Assembly: GCA_035380045.1 (NCBI GenBank)
Contig: DAOSWM010000022.1
Location: 1 to 44,949, forward strand
Source: DAOSWM01 sp035380045
GTDB taxonomy: Bacteria; Bacteroidota; Bacteroidia; Bacteroidales; Tenuifilaceae
Reading direction: 5' to 3'
DNA length: 44,949 bases
Below are positions 33,136 through 41,600 of the stretch, in pieces (position 1 is the stretch's first letter; every line of letters begins with the position of its first letter). The position numbers and the translations under genes were made by a program. The notes beneath the pieces were generated by a model. That model was not told the origin of the DNA. It ran no database searches and saw only the letters and a list, made by a program, of their open reading frames with translations.

Positions 33136-35091
33136 TTAAATAATTATTCTGTCCAACTCCTTTGAGAGAGTTTTTTTCAGGTTGTTGAGCGTAACCAGTC
33201 TGGCGAGCAGGCTGTTCACATCGTCGGGTTGTGTTTTGGGGTCGAGGTGCTTAAGCTCTTCCTGTAGCTTCTGAATGGCAATTTGCATCACCTTGCTCTT
33301 GTAAACAAGAATTGCTTTGGGTACCGCATGCGTAAGAAAATCCTCCTCGTCGGCAACGTGGGAATGGTGCTTAGCCCATATTTTACTTAGCGTGTGTGGC
33401 GAAGATAGAAGGTCGACAGCCACCTTGCTAATTTCACTATCGGGGTGGTTTAGGAAGGTACGACTATCAATTTCGGTTGATTGTTCAAGGAACTTTTTGT
33501 ACTCATCGAATATCTTCTTATACACAAGGTTTTTGAATTCCAGGTCATCGTTTAAAATTTCATCCACAATGTGCTTGCCAACGGAAACAACTTCAACTTG
33601 CTCAGGATTATCCTCATTGTGTAATTCAAAGAATGGTTCCGATCCGTGCTTAAGCAGAAAGTACAGGATCTCTTTCTCCTGCTCCTCGCAGAAAACTTCC
33701 TTAACGAATGCAGGAAGAGTCGGCGTTTGTGGCTTTGCAGCATATTGCTGCTCGGGCAGCTGGTTCCTTCCAAGAACCTGTTCCATTCGCTTACGTCGCT
33801 GCTTGCCAACTTCGGCGTAAAGCACAGCCTCATCGATATCGAGAATTTTTGTGCACTCCTTAAGGTATACCGTCCGAATTATGTGGTCGGGAATTACAGC
33901 GATGGTTTTTACCACATCGGTAATCAGGTTGGCTCGTTGAATGGGGTCGGACTTGGCGCTTTCGAGCAACAGCTTGGTTTTGAAATGGATAAAATCGGTC
34001 TCGTTCTCAGCAATGAAGTTGAGAACTTCCGTGGAGCTGTGCGAGCGGGCGAAGCTGTCGGGATCCTCGCCCTCGGGCATGAGAACAACCTTAACGTTCA
34101 AACCCTCCTCAAGAATCAGGTCAATTCCTCGAAGCGATGCTTTTATTCCGGCCGGGTCGCCATCGTAAATTACGGTAATATTTGGAGTAAATCTTTTTAT
34201 CAATCTGATTTGGTCGGGAGTGAGAGCGGTCCCCGAGCTAGCCACAACGTTCTCAACGCCGGACTGGTGCAACGAAATAACATCGGTATATCCCTCAACC
34301 AAAAAACACTTGTTCTCCTGGGTGATGCTTTTCTTTGCATGAAAAATTCCGTAGAGCACCTGGCTTTTGTGGTAGATTTCGCTTTCGGGGCTATTCAGGT
34401 ACTTGGCCGCCTTCTTGTCGGCGGTCATAATTCTTCCGCCAAAACCAATAACCCTGCCGCTTAGCGAGTGAATGGGGAATATTACCCGACCGTGAAAGCG
34501 GTCGAATGGATTTCCATCGTTTCGCTCAATGCTAAGCCCCGATTTGGAGAGGAACTCCAGCTTGTAGCCATCGCGCAGGGCGGCTTGTGTCATAGCATCG
34601 AACTGGCTCAGGCAGTACCCTAGCTGAAACTTTTCGATGATATCATCGCGAATTCCCCGTTCGCGCAGGTAGCTCAGTCCAACGGCTTTCCCCTCGGTAT
34701 GCTTATGGAGCGTGTCGGTAAAGTAACGCTGTGCCCACGATGTAACCACCATGAGGCTCTCGTGCTCGTTTCGTTGCCGAATATCGTCGGGAGTAAGCTC
34801 CCGCTCCTCAACCTCAATGTTGTACTTTTTAGCCAGAAATTTCAGCGCTTCAACGTAGTTCAGCTGCTCGTGATCCATAATGAAGTTCACCACGTTTCCG
34901 CCCTTCCCGCAACCGAAGCATTTGTATATTCCTTTGGATGGGCTAACTGTGAACGACGGTGTTTTCTCGTTATGGAAAGGACACAAGCCTAAGTAGTTAA
35001 CCCCTCGTTTCTTAAGGGAAACGAAATCCTTCACCACATCCACCACATCGGCTGCTGCAATTATTCGGTCAATTGTAAGCTGGTCAATCAT
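33136..35091 (-). CDS. dnaG: DNA primase
   Basis: DnaG makes RNA primers at the replication fork. The 651-residue protein has the CHC2 zinc-binding domain with C37, H40, C58 and C61 (LCPFHNEKTPSF, KCFGCGKGGN). The RNA polymerase core follows (LGYCLSQFDAM, GRVIFPIHSLSGRVIGFGGR), then a TOPRIM domain (about 255-340) with FLVEGYTDVISLHQ and VIYDGDPAGIKA. A C-terminal helicase-binding region (about 450-651) is less conserved. Length is in the normal range. Its gene has no rpoU/rpoD neighbours as in E. coli. The next gene starts 8 bp after its stop and encodes a secreted protein. Confidence 0.97.
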   Translation of the reverse strand: MIDQLTIDRIIAAADVVDVVKDFVSLKKRGVNYLGLCPFHNEKTPSFTVSPSKGIYKCFGCGKGGNVVNFIMDHEQLNYVEALKFLAKKYNIEVEERELTPDDIRQRNEHESLMVVTSWAQRYFTDTLHKHTEGKAVGLSYLRERGIRDDIIEKFQLGYCLSQFDAMTQAALRDGYKLEFLSKSGLSIERNDGNPFDRFHGRVIFPIHSLSGRVIGFGGRIMTADKKAAKYLNSPESEIYHKSQVLYGIFHAKKSITQENKCFLVEGYTDVISLHQSGVENVVASSGTALTPDQIRLIKRFTPNITVIYDGDPAGIKASLRGIDLILEEGLNVKVVLMPEGEDPDSFARSHSSTEVLNFIAENETDFIHFKTKLLLESAKSDPIQRANLITDVVKTIAVIPDHIIRTVYLKECTKILDIDEAVLYAEVGKQRRKRMEQVLGRNQLPEQQYAAKPQTPTLPAFVKEVFCEEQEKEILYFLLKHGSEPFFELHNEDNPEQVEVVSVGKHIVDEILNDDLEFKNLVYKKIFDEYKKFLEQSTEIDSRTFLNHPDSEISKVAVDLLSSPHTLSKIWAKHHSHVADEEDFLTHAVPKAILVYKSKVMQIAIQKLQEELKHLDPKTQPDDVNSLLARLVTLNNLKKTLSKELDRIII

Positions 35092-35209
35092 TAGACTTTA
35101 GCTGAACTCTTCTTTTTTTGAGCAGTAAAGGTACAAAAAGAGGAAGTGAATTTTTCGAATTTTAATAGAAACTGGCCTATTGATTTATTAAAAAAGCATT
35201 GCAAAAATA

Positions 35210-35242
35210 AAACCCCTTGTACTTTTCTTCTACAAAGGGTTT
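35210..35242 (-). terminator. Rho-independent terminator after tRNA-Gln
   Basis: A 12-bp stem with one G-U pair (35210-35221 with 35231-35242), a 9-nt loop and a downstream TTTTATTTTT tract on the minus strand lie 6 bp after the tRNA-Gln 3' end. Confidence 0.82.
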
Positions 35243-35247
35243 TTTTG

Positions 35248-35320
35248 TTGTCCTGTCAGGTCTCGAACCTGAACTCTTCTGATCCAGAGTCAGACGTGTT
35301 GCCAATTACACCACAGGACA
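35248..35320 (-). tRNA. tRNA-Gln (anticodon CUG)
   Basis: A 73-nt cloverleaf can be drawn on the minus strand. It has acceptor stem TGTCCTG/CAGGACA, anticodon stem TCTGA/TCAGA with loop CTCTGGA (anticodon CTG, reading CAG) and a T-arm with GGTTCGAGACC. The discriminator base is A, and 3' CCA is not encoded. It lies just behind glnS, whose product charges it, in the same orientation. A -7 element in the gap suggests it can also be transcribed by itself. Confidence 0.94.
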
Positions 35321-35330
35321 ATTATGCACG

Positions 35331-35338
35331 CAAAGGTA
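35331..35338 (-). promoter_or_regulatory. -7 element for tRNA-Gln
   Basis: TACCTTTG on the minus strand matches TAnnTTTG, 10 bp before the mature tRNA 5' end. The tRNA-Cys gene has a similar TATCTTTG. No TTTG was found at -33. Confidence 0.5.
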
Positions 35339-35363
35339 ATAAGTAAATCCATTCGTTGTAGCT

Positions 35364-37055
35364 CTACTGCTCAGAAATTTTTGCCCAGGTATCCTTAAGC
35401 GTTGAGGTTCTGTTGAAAACGAGTTTCCCCGGCTTGCTGTCGTAGTCAACGCTGAAGTATCCGGTACGTTCGAACTGAAACTTCTCAAGGGGTTTTGCTT
35501 CCTCCAACGAAGGCTCAAGGTAACCGGTTATTACTTTTAAAGAATTGGGGTTCAGGCCTGTTTTCCAGTCAACTCCTTCGGGCACATCATCCGGATCTTG
35601 CTCCATAAACAGCCTGTCGAAAAGCCTAACTTCCGCTTTTACGGCATGCTTTGCCGAAACCCAATGGATGGTTCCCTTAACTTTTCGCCCATCGGGCGAG
35701 GTGCCTCCCTTCGAGGAAGGATCGTATGTACAGCGAAGCTCGGTGATATTTCCCTGCGAATCCTTAATCACTTCGTCACACTTTACAAAGTAAGCGTAGC
35801 GGAATCTGACTTCAACGCCAGGTGCCAAACGGAAGAATTTTTTGGGAGGATCCTCCATAAAATCGTCACGGTCGATGTAGAGTTCCCTTCCGAAAGGAAC
35901 CGAACGTTTCCCAGCTGTTTCGTCCTCGTGATTGTTTATGGCTTGTACCTCCTCATACTTCCCCTCAGGGTAGTTGGTAATAACAACCTTCAGGGGATTA
36001 AGAACCGCCATACGGCGTTCGGCGCGCTTATTCAAGTCCTCACGCAGGCAGAACTCAAGCAGCGAGAGGTCGATTACATTATCGCGCTTTGCAACGCCCA
36101 CTCTTTCTGCAAAGTAGCGAATTGATTCGGGAGTGTAGCCCCTGCGGCGTAGGCCGCAAATTGTTGGCATACGGGGATCGTCCCATCCGCTAACAAATTT
36201 CTCCTGTACAAGCTGCAGAAGTTTACGCTTGCTCATTACCGTGTAGGTTAAGTTTAGGCGGGCAAATTCGTGCTGGTGCGAGGGGAAGATTTCCAACTTC
36301 TCAATAAACCAGTCGTACAGTGGGCGGTGTACATCGAACTCGAGCGTACATATTGAGTGGGTAATTTTTTCAATCGAATCGCTCTGGCCATGTGCGTAGT
36401 CGTACATTGGGTAAATACACCATTTGTCGCCTGTACGGTGGTGGTGAGCATGGATAATTCGGTAGAGAATCGGGTCGCGCATGAGCATGTTCGGATGCGC
36501 CATGTCGATTTTTGCTCTCAGCACTCGGCTCCCATCGGGGAACTCACCAGCCCGCATTTTCCGAAAAAGGGTAAGGTTCTCCTCTGCCGAACGGTTACGC
36601 CAGGGGCTATCCTTCCCAGGCTGCTTTACGGTGCCACGGTTGATCCGAATTTCCTCCTGCGACTGGTCGTCAACGTAGGCCAGCCCTTTTTTTATCAGCT
36701 CCTCAGCCCAAATGTACAGCTGCTCAAAGTAGTCGGAGGCGTAAAACTCATTTGCCCACTGGAAACCAAGCCACTGTATATCTTCCTTTATGGAATCAAC
36801 GTATTCAACATCCTCCTTGGTAGGATTAGTGTCATCAAATCGGAGGTTGGTTTTTCCACCATACTTTTGGGCGAGCCCAAAGTTTAAGCATATAGATTTT
36901 GCGTGTCCAATATGCAAATATCCATTGGGTTCGGGAGGGAAACGGGTTAGAACTCTTCCTGAGTGTTTTCCCGATTTGATGTCCTCCTCAATGATTTCTT
37001 CCAAAAAGTTCCGAGGATTCCCTAATACGTCTGAATTGATGTTTTCGCCAGTCAT
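35364..37055 (-). CDS. glnS: Glutaminyl-tRNA synthetase
   Basis: GlnRS attaches glutamine to tRNA-Gln, an ATP-dependent class I reaction. The 563-residue protein has the Rossmann catalytic domain with FPPEPNGYLHIGHAKS (HIGH at 48-51) and the KMSKS-equivalent MSKR at 274-277. The anticodon-binding beta-barrel domains follow (about 340-555), including LAPGVEVRFRYAYF and GTIHWVSAKHAV. Its presence means this organism charges tRNA-Gln directly instead of relying only on the GatCAB route. Directly downstream is a tRNA-Gln gene. The length agrees with bacterial GlnRS (about 555). Confidence 0.97.
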   Translation of the reverse strand: MTGENINSDVLGNPRNFLEEIIEEDIKSGKHSGRVLTRFPPEPNGYLHIGHAKSICLNFGLAQKYGGKTNLRFDDTNPTKEDVEYVDSIKEDIQWLGFQWANEFYASDYFEQLYIWAEELIKKGLAYVDDQSQEEIRINRGTVKQPGKDSPWRNRSAEENLTLFRKMRAGEFPDGSRVLRAKIDMAHPNMLMRDPILYRIIHAHHHRTGDKWCIYPMYDYAHGQSDSIEKITHSICTLEFDVHRPLYDWFIEKLEIFPSHQHEFARLNLTYTVMSKRKLLQLVQEKFVSGWDDPRMPTICGLRRRGYTPESIRYFAERVGVAKRDNVIDLSLLEFCLREDLNKRAERRMAVLNPLKVVITNYPEGKYEEVQAINNHEDETAGKRSVPFGRELYIDRDDFMEDPPKKFFRLAPGVEVRFRYAYFVKCDEVIKDSQGNITELRCTYDPSSKGGTSPDGRKVKGTIHWVSAKHAVKAEVRLFDRLFMEQDPDDVPEGVDWKTGLNPNSLKVITGYLEPSLEEAKPLEKFQFERTGYFSVDYDSKPGKLVFNRTSTLKDTWAKISEQ

Positions 37056-37095
37056 TTTCCTAACATTTAATTCCTTTGGGAAAGTCCAAAGCGTG

Positions 37096-37127
37096 CAAAT
37101 TTACAATTTTTCCAAATACTATTACAA
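37096..37127 (-). promoter_or_regulatory. Promoter of glnS
   Basis: TAAATTTG (37096-37103) matches the -7 consensus and a TTG (37125-37127) lies 21 bp upstream on the minus strand. It is interleaved with, and divergent from, the promoter for the gene at 37188. Confidence 0.5.
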
Positions 37128-37134
37128 CTAAAAG

Positions 37135-37167
37135 TTTGACTTTGAACGTTGCAGTATAGTAACTTTA
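37135..37167 (+). promoter_or_regulatory. Promoter of the small membrane protein gene
   Basis: TTTG (37135-37138), a 21-bp spacer and TAACTTTA (37160-37167) resemble the consensus with one mismatch. The predicted start lies about 14 nt before the ATG at 37188. Confidence 0.42.
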
Positions 37168-37187
37168 TAGAAATTGTAAAAATAACT

Positions 37188-37589
37188 ATGAAATCAACTA
37201 ATTTATTTCATTGGCTTCCACGGATCATTGGTATTCTGGCGATTCTTTTTGTAAGCATGTTTGCCCTCGATTCATTTTCTCCTAATCTAACTGCTTGGCA
37301 GCAGATAGGTGCATTTTTAACACACCTTATTCCTAGCTACATTCTTCTCGTTTTACTTATTGTTGCATGGAAATGGGAATTTGTTGGAGGGATTATTTTT
37401 ATTGCGATTGGAGTTTTAACCAGCCCTTGGGTATTTATACATAACTACAGGATGAATGGTTCTGTTGGATTGAGTTTGGTGGTAATCCTTTCAATAACAA
37501 TACCTTTTGCGCTGGTTGGAGTTTTATTTCTGATAAGTTACTATCGAAAGAAAAAGAAAGTTGTTGATAGTTCTAATATATCTGGTTGA
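37188..37589 (+). CDS. Small membrane protein of unknown function (DUF7670-like)
   Basis: The product has 133 residues and four predicted membrane helices (about 7-24, 35-55, 58-76 and 90-113) and a basic C-terminal tail (SYYRKKKKVVDSS). LPRIIGILAILFVSMFALD and WKWEFVGGIIFIAIG are the most distinctive stretches, and match what I recall of DUF7670 proteins. I chose the ATG at 37188 since a TTG at 37149 would overlap the predicted promoter. No catalytic residues stand out. It is a single-gene unit divergent from glnS, without an obvious terminator after it. Confidence 0.7.
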   Translation: MKSTNLFHWLPRIIGILAILFVSMFALDSFSPNLTAWQQIGAFLTHLIPSYILLVLLIVAWKWEFVGGIIFIAIGVLTSPWVFIHNYRMNGSVGLSLVVILSITIPFALVGVLFLISYYRKKKKVVDSSNISG

Positions 37590-37890
37590 TGATATAAAAA
37601 AGTTTATTTTTGTAACGATTAAACACATGTGGTAAAATAAATAAAAATCAGGTAATTGTGGTATTGTTGAGGGTGGTTTAAAATTTTAATAACTTCTTGT
37701 TACAAAAACGCTGATTTTAAAATGATTTTGTGTTTTCTTTGTGTCCCTGTCTACCCTGACTTCCGTTAGGCAGACGACAGGTAGATTTTAGTCTTCGTGG
37801 CTCATTTTTGCCACTAAGTCGCTAAATCACCAAGAAACACGAAGAAAGAAATTTAGTTAATTGTTCAACACATTTTAAATAAAAGACAAC
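37590..37890. other. Intergenic stretch before folB with repeat-like hairpins
   Basis: About 300 bp without a supported gene. A possible promoter lies at 37581-37612 (TCTG, 20 bp, TATTTTTG). Between 37741 and 37850 are several hairpins and decayed tandem units, listed as a repeat feature. If the promoter serves folB, its leader carries these hairpins. Confidence 0.5.
37735..37850. repeat. Composite intergenic repeat with hairpins and degenerate short units
   Basis: Seen are a stem CCTGAC-TTCC-GTTAGG (37755-37770) inside CCTGTC...GACAGG (37746-37781), and a second stem CTTCGTGGC/GCCACTAAG (37793-37801 with 37810-37818, 8 of 9). These are followed by units such as CACTAAGTCGC, TCACCAAGA and ACACGAAGA spaced about nine bases apart. 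On the left, TTTGTG units run in the opposite sense. I recall similar CTTCGTG-type and CTGACTTCCGT-type elements in many Bacteroidota intergenic regions, so this is probably a repeated extragenic element. Confidence 0.5.
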
Positions 37891-38247
37891 TTGGCAATAA
37901 TCGAAATTGAAAATATGGAGTTTTTCGCCTACCACGGATGCTACAAGGAGGAGCAGGTGGTTGGTAATCAATTTATAGTAAATCTTACGCTAAAAACTTC
38001 GTCAACCGAAGCAGAAAAGAGCGATAGGTTGAAGGATGCGCTGAACTACCAGCAGGCGTACCAAATTGTGAAGAAAGAGGTGGCCGTAACATCTCACCTT
38101 CTTGAGCATCTTTGTGCCCGAATTTTAGATTCGCTATTTGAGCAGCTCGAACTACTGGAGGATGCCACGGTGAAAGTTTCGAAGATGAACCCGCCCATGG
38201 GCGGAAAAATGGAGCGGGTAAGCGTTACCCTTTCCCGAAGCAGGTAA
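37891..38247 (+). CDS. folB: Dihydroneopterin aldolase FolB
   Basis: FolB converts 7,8-dihydroneopterin to 6-hydroxymethyl-dihydropterin in folate synthesis. The 118-residue product shows the family pattern: IEIENMEFFAYHGCYKEEQ at the N-terminus with Y14/H15 and E19-E20, YQQAYQIVKKEV in the middle, LLEHLCARILD (E72), and the C-terminal KMNPPMGGKMERVSV. The start is taken as the TTG at 37891, because the ATG at 37915 would delete the first conserved strand. It overlaps the next gene in a TAATG arrangement, so the two are translationally coupled. No other folate genes are adjacent. Confidence 0.92.
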   Translation: MAIIEIENMEFFAYHGCYKEEQVVGNQFIVNLTLKTSSTEAEKSDRLKDALNYQQAYQIVKKEVAVTSHLLEHLCARILDSLFEQLELLEDATVKVSKMNPPMGGKMERVSVTLSRSR

Positions 38248-38462
38248 TGGGCTGCATAGTTTTTAAACCTTGCCCCCGCTGCGGGAGCTTGTTCGACTGC
38301 TACTGCCAAACCAATTACCAGTGCTGGTGCTCAAAACTAAAGCTAAACGAGGAAGTTTTAGGGAAACTATCCCAACAGTTTCCCGGTTGTTTATGCCCGA
38401 ACTGCTTGGCGTTTTATGCTGAAAAAAATTGCGAAAACAACAAAATTGAACCAAAAACGTAG
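38247..38462 (+). CDS. Small Cys-rich protein (CWC-type)
   Basis: The 71-residue protein has nine cysteines, in PCPRCGSLFDCYCQTNYQCW and GCLCPNCLAFY, arranged as CPxC, CxC, CWC and CxCxxC. The Cys-Trp-Cys and CLCPxCL core matches the cysteine-rich CWC family, probably a structural zinc-binding fold. The molecular role is unknown. Its ATG overlaps the folB stop codon by one base (TAATG), so its translation depends on folB. The tRNA-Cys gene begins about 53 bp downstream. Too short for most automatic predictors to score well, but the cysteine pattern and coupling make it a real gene. Confidence 0.85.
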   Translation: MGCIVFKPCPRCGSLFDCYCQTNYQCWCSKLKLNEEVLGKLSQQFPGCLCPNCLAFYAEKNCENNKIEPKT

Positions 38463-38490
38463 AATTATATACTGAGTAAATAATTTTTTT

Positions 38491-38498
38491 TATCTTTG
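38491..38498 (+). promoter_or_regulatory. -7 element for tRNA-Cys
   Basis: TATCTTTG matches TAnnTTTG 17 bp before the mature 5' end of tRNA-Cys. No TTTG lies at -33, as also seen for tRNA-Gln. Confidence 0.5.
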
Positions 38499-38515
38499 CA
38501 GTCCGTTAAAATAAT

Positions 38516-38586
38516 GGTCTCGTGGCCGAGTGGCTAGGCAGTGGTCTGCAAAACCACGTACAGCGGTTCGATTCCGCTCGAGACCT
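38516..38586 (+). tRNA. tRNA-Cys (anticodon GCA)
   Basis: A 71-nt cloverleaf: acceptor GGTCTCG/CGAGACC, anticodon stem GTGGT/ACCAC with loop CTGCAAA (anticodon GCA), and a T-arm GCGGTTCGATTCCGC. The discriminator base is U, the cysteine identity base U73. CCA is not encoded. A terminator follows immediately. Confidence 0.96.
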
Positions 38587-38587
38587 C

Positions 38588-38645
38588 AAAAAAGAGCGCT
38601 TACTGTACCCTGAGCCAGTCGAAGGGATAGTAAGCGTTCTTTTTT
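38588..38645. terminator. Bidirectional terminator with an inserted palindrome in its loop
   Basis: The outer stem pairs 38588-38604 with 38629-38645 (one G-U) and has A and T runs on either side. It serves tRNA-Cys on the plus strand and the RND pump gene on the minus strand, overlapping that gene's stop codon. The 24-nt loop contains CCCTGAGCCAGTCGAAGGG, itself a partial palindrome. Confidence 0.85.
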
Positions 38646-41600
38646 ATGCCTTATTCTTGTGGAAAGTTGCGTAAACAGTTGGAACAACCAGCAGCGTTAT
38701 AAAGGTTGAAACCAACAAGCCTCCAATCATTGTTATTCCCAGCGGCTGGTAGGCTTCGCGTCCCATTCCGTTGCTTAGCGCAAGCGGAAGCATTCCAAGA
38801 ATTGTAGTTAAGCTAGTCATTAATACCGGACGTAATCGGCTTCTCCCCGACTCCTGAATTGCCGCGTAAACTTCCATGCCTCTTTTGCGAAGCTGGTTTG
38901 TATAGTCAACCAGAACAATTCCGTTGTTCACAACAATTCCGAGCAGCATAATTACGCCAACAAACGTGGTAACGCTAAGGGTAATCCCGGTTAGCTTGAA
39001 TGCCCAAATAACGCCGATAAAGGTGAGCGGAACGGCAAACATAATTATGAACGGATCCCTAAACGATTCGAACTGGCCAGCCATAACCATGTAAACCAGC
39101 GCAATGCCGAGGAAGAAAATCAGGTAAAGATCGGAGAACGATTGCCCCTGCTGTGCGGTTTGCCCAGAAAGAGTGACATCAACTCCCGAAGGGATTTCTG
39201 CTGCATCAAGAATTGCTTGGGCTTCCTTTTGGGCTTCGCCCAGCGATACCCGGTTTAGCTCTGCCATAACTTTCACCACACGCTCCTGCGAGAGCCTGTC
39301 GATTTGCAGTGAACCGGTTCCAAGAACTATGTCGGCCACTGACCCGAGTGGAATTTGCTGTCCGAAAAGGTTTGTGAGGCTAATATTTTTAATTTTTTCA
39401 ATATCATTAACGTATTCTGGACCGTATTTTACCAAAATAGAAAAATCGTTTCCTTCCTCCTTGATTGCACCGGCATCGGCACCGTAAATACTTTGCCGAA
39501 CCTGTAAACCAATCATTGCAGAATTTAGCCCCATAGCCGATGCTTTTTGCCTGTCAATCTTAACCTGAATTTCAAGTTTCCCTTTGTCAACCGTATTTAC
39601 AACATCAATAAAATTTGAAGATTTTTGAAGATTTGCGGTCAAACTGTCGGCAATGGCGTTCAGCTGTTCGTAGTTTCCCCCGGAAATGTGGTACTCAATA
39701 GGTTTAACGTTTCCGGTAACTGCCTGCGAAATTATACTTCCGCCAATAATGTTGAAATTTACAATTTCAGGAATTTGTGAGAGATGTGGCCGTAAATCGT
39801 GAGCAATTTGTTTTGCTGAGCGCGATCGTTCGTTGGGCAATGTAAGGTGACCAAGAATTGTTGACAGATTTTTTCCTTCCCTGAATCCAACAGAAGTTAG
39901 CACGCCATCCTCTGATTGACCTGAGATTGCAGAGAGACTTCCGGGAGTTAGTTCAGGAACTTCACGCTTAACAATATCCATTACAATTTGGGCAATTGAA
40001 TCGGTTTTTGCAGCTGTGGAACCAATTTCGGTTTCAATAACAACAACCAAATCGCCTGCATCGAACTCGGGGATGTAATCGGTTCCTAAACCTTTGCCAA
40101 CCCAGAGGCTAACAACCAGAACGGCGAGTGTTGCCATCAACGAGAACGTTTTGTGCCGAACAGCCCAAACCAATGTTTTCCTGTAGATCTCCTCAAGAAA
40201 AACGAAGAATTTTTCACTTAAGCGGTAAATAAGGAAGTGTTTCTGTTCGGCCTGCTTTTTCCGCTTTGCAAGAAGTAACGACGATGCCATTGGTGTTAGC
40301 GTTAGGGCAGCAAACAGCGATGCAATCATGGTTACCGAGGTAAGAATTGCGAGCTGCTTGAACATCACGCCAACAATTCCGCCCATAAAAATCATTGGGA
40401 TAAAAACCATGAGAGTTGTGAGGGTTGACGCAGTAATTGCTTGTCCCATTTCGCTGGTTCCCACAACTGCCGCCTCAATGGGTTTCAACCCTTTCTCAAT
40501 ATGTTGCGTGATATTTTCAAGAACAACAATTGCGTTGTCAACCACCATTCCCATGGCAATAATCAGCGACATGAGGCTGAAAATATTGATAGTCCAGCCC
40601 AGCGCAAACATCAGAATAAATGCTGTGATTAGCGAGAACGGAATTGTTAGGAAAACGATGAAGCTAAGCCGCCATTCCCTTAGGAATGCAAACACAATAA
40701 TTACAACAAAAATCAGCGCGTACCAGAGCGATTTTGAAAGGTTCTTGATACTCTCAACAATTAGCTCATCGGAATTCATAACCTCATCGATGCTAACATC
40801 GGCAGGAAGAGTTTTCTGGATTTCTTTCAACTTTTTTCGTACGGCTCGTGTTACTGCCAATGTGTTTTCGCCGGTTTGGCGCTGAACCATAATTCCAACA
40901 CCTTTTCCGTGCATGCTGCGCGAGTGCTCGTCGGATTCGCGGTAACCATCGGTAATTGTTGCAACATCTTTTAGCCTGATAACTTTGTTGTTAAAATTGA
41001 TCAGCGCAATATCTTCCAACTGTTTGATTTCCTCAATATCCCCGGGAATTCGAATGGCAAAATCGTTTTCGCCTATCATTATGTTTCCTCCGGGAATGGT
41101 AATGTTTTCAGCCTGAAGAATTGTTGAAATCTGGTTTATTGCAATGTCGTATGCCTTAAGTTTCTGCGGATCGACTTCAACTTTAATTTCGCGCTTTGGT
41201 GTTGCCAGCACAACAACCGATCCAACTCCCGGAAGTTTACGAAGTTGTCCGGCCACCTGATCCTCAATAATTCTGTCTAATCCGTTAAAACTTTCCTGGG
41301 CAGTAACGCCGTAGATCAGAACCGGAAGTAACGATGAGTTGATCTTGTAAATTACAGGATTGGTTGCCCCGCTGGGCAAATCTTTACGAACCAGCTCCAT
41401 TAAATCGCGTGCGCTGTTAGTTGATGCGTTAATGTCGGTTCCCCAGTCGAACTGCAGTGATATGAACGAAACGTTCTCCTTCGATTGAGAGCTGATTTCC
41501 TTTAGCCCCTCGGTTGCACCGAGAATGCTCTCGAGTTTTCGGGTTACCTGCTGCTCAACTTCAATTGCCGAAGCGCCCGGGTAAATTGTGATTACGGTGA

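Noticed and set aside
33646..34464. 272-codon plus-strand frame opposite dnaG
   Set aside because: It overlaps the conserved TOPRIM region of the primase on the other strand and has no family resemblance.
35202..35209. TATTTTTG as a -7 promoter element for dnaG
   Set aside because: It lies in the U-tract of the tRNA-Gln terminator, and the spacing to a TTTG is 23 bp, so the match is probably incidental.
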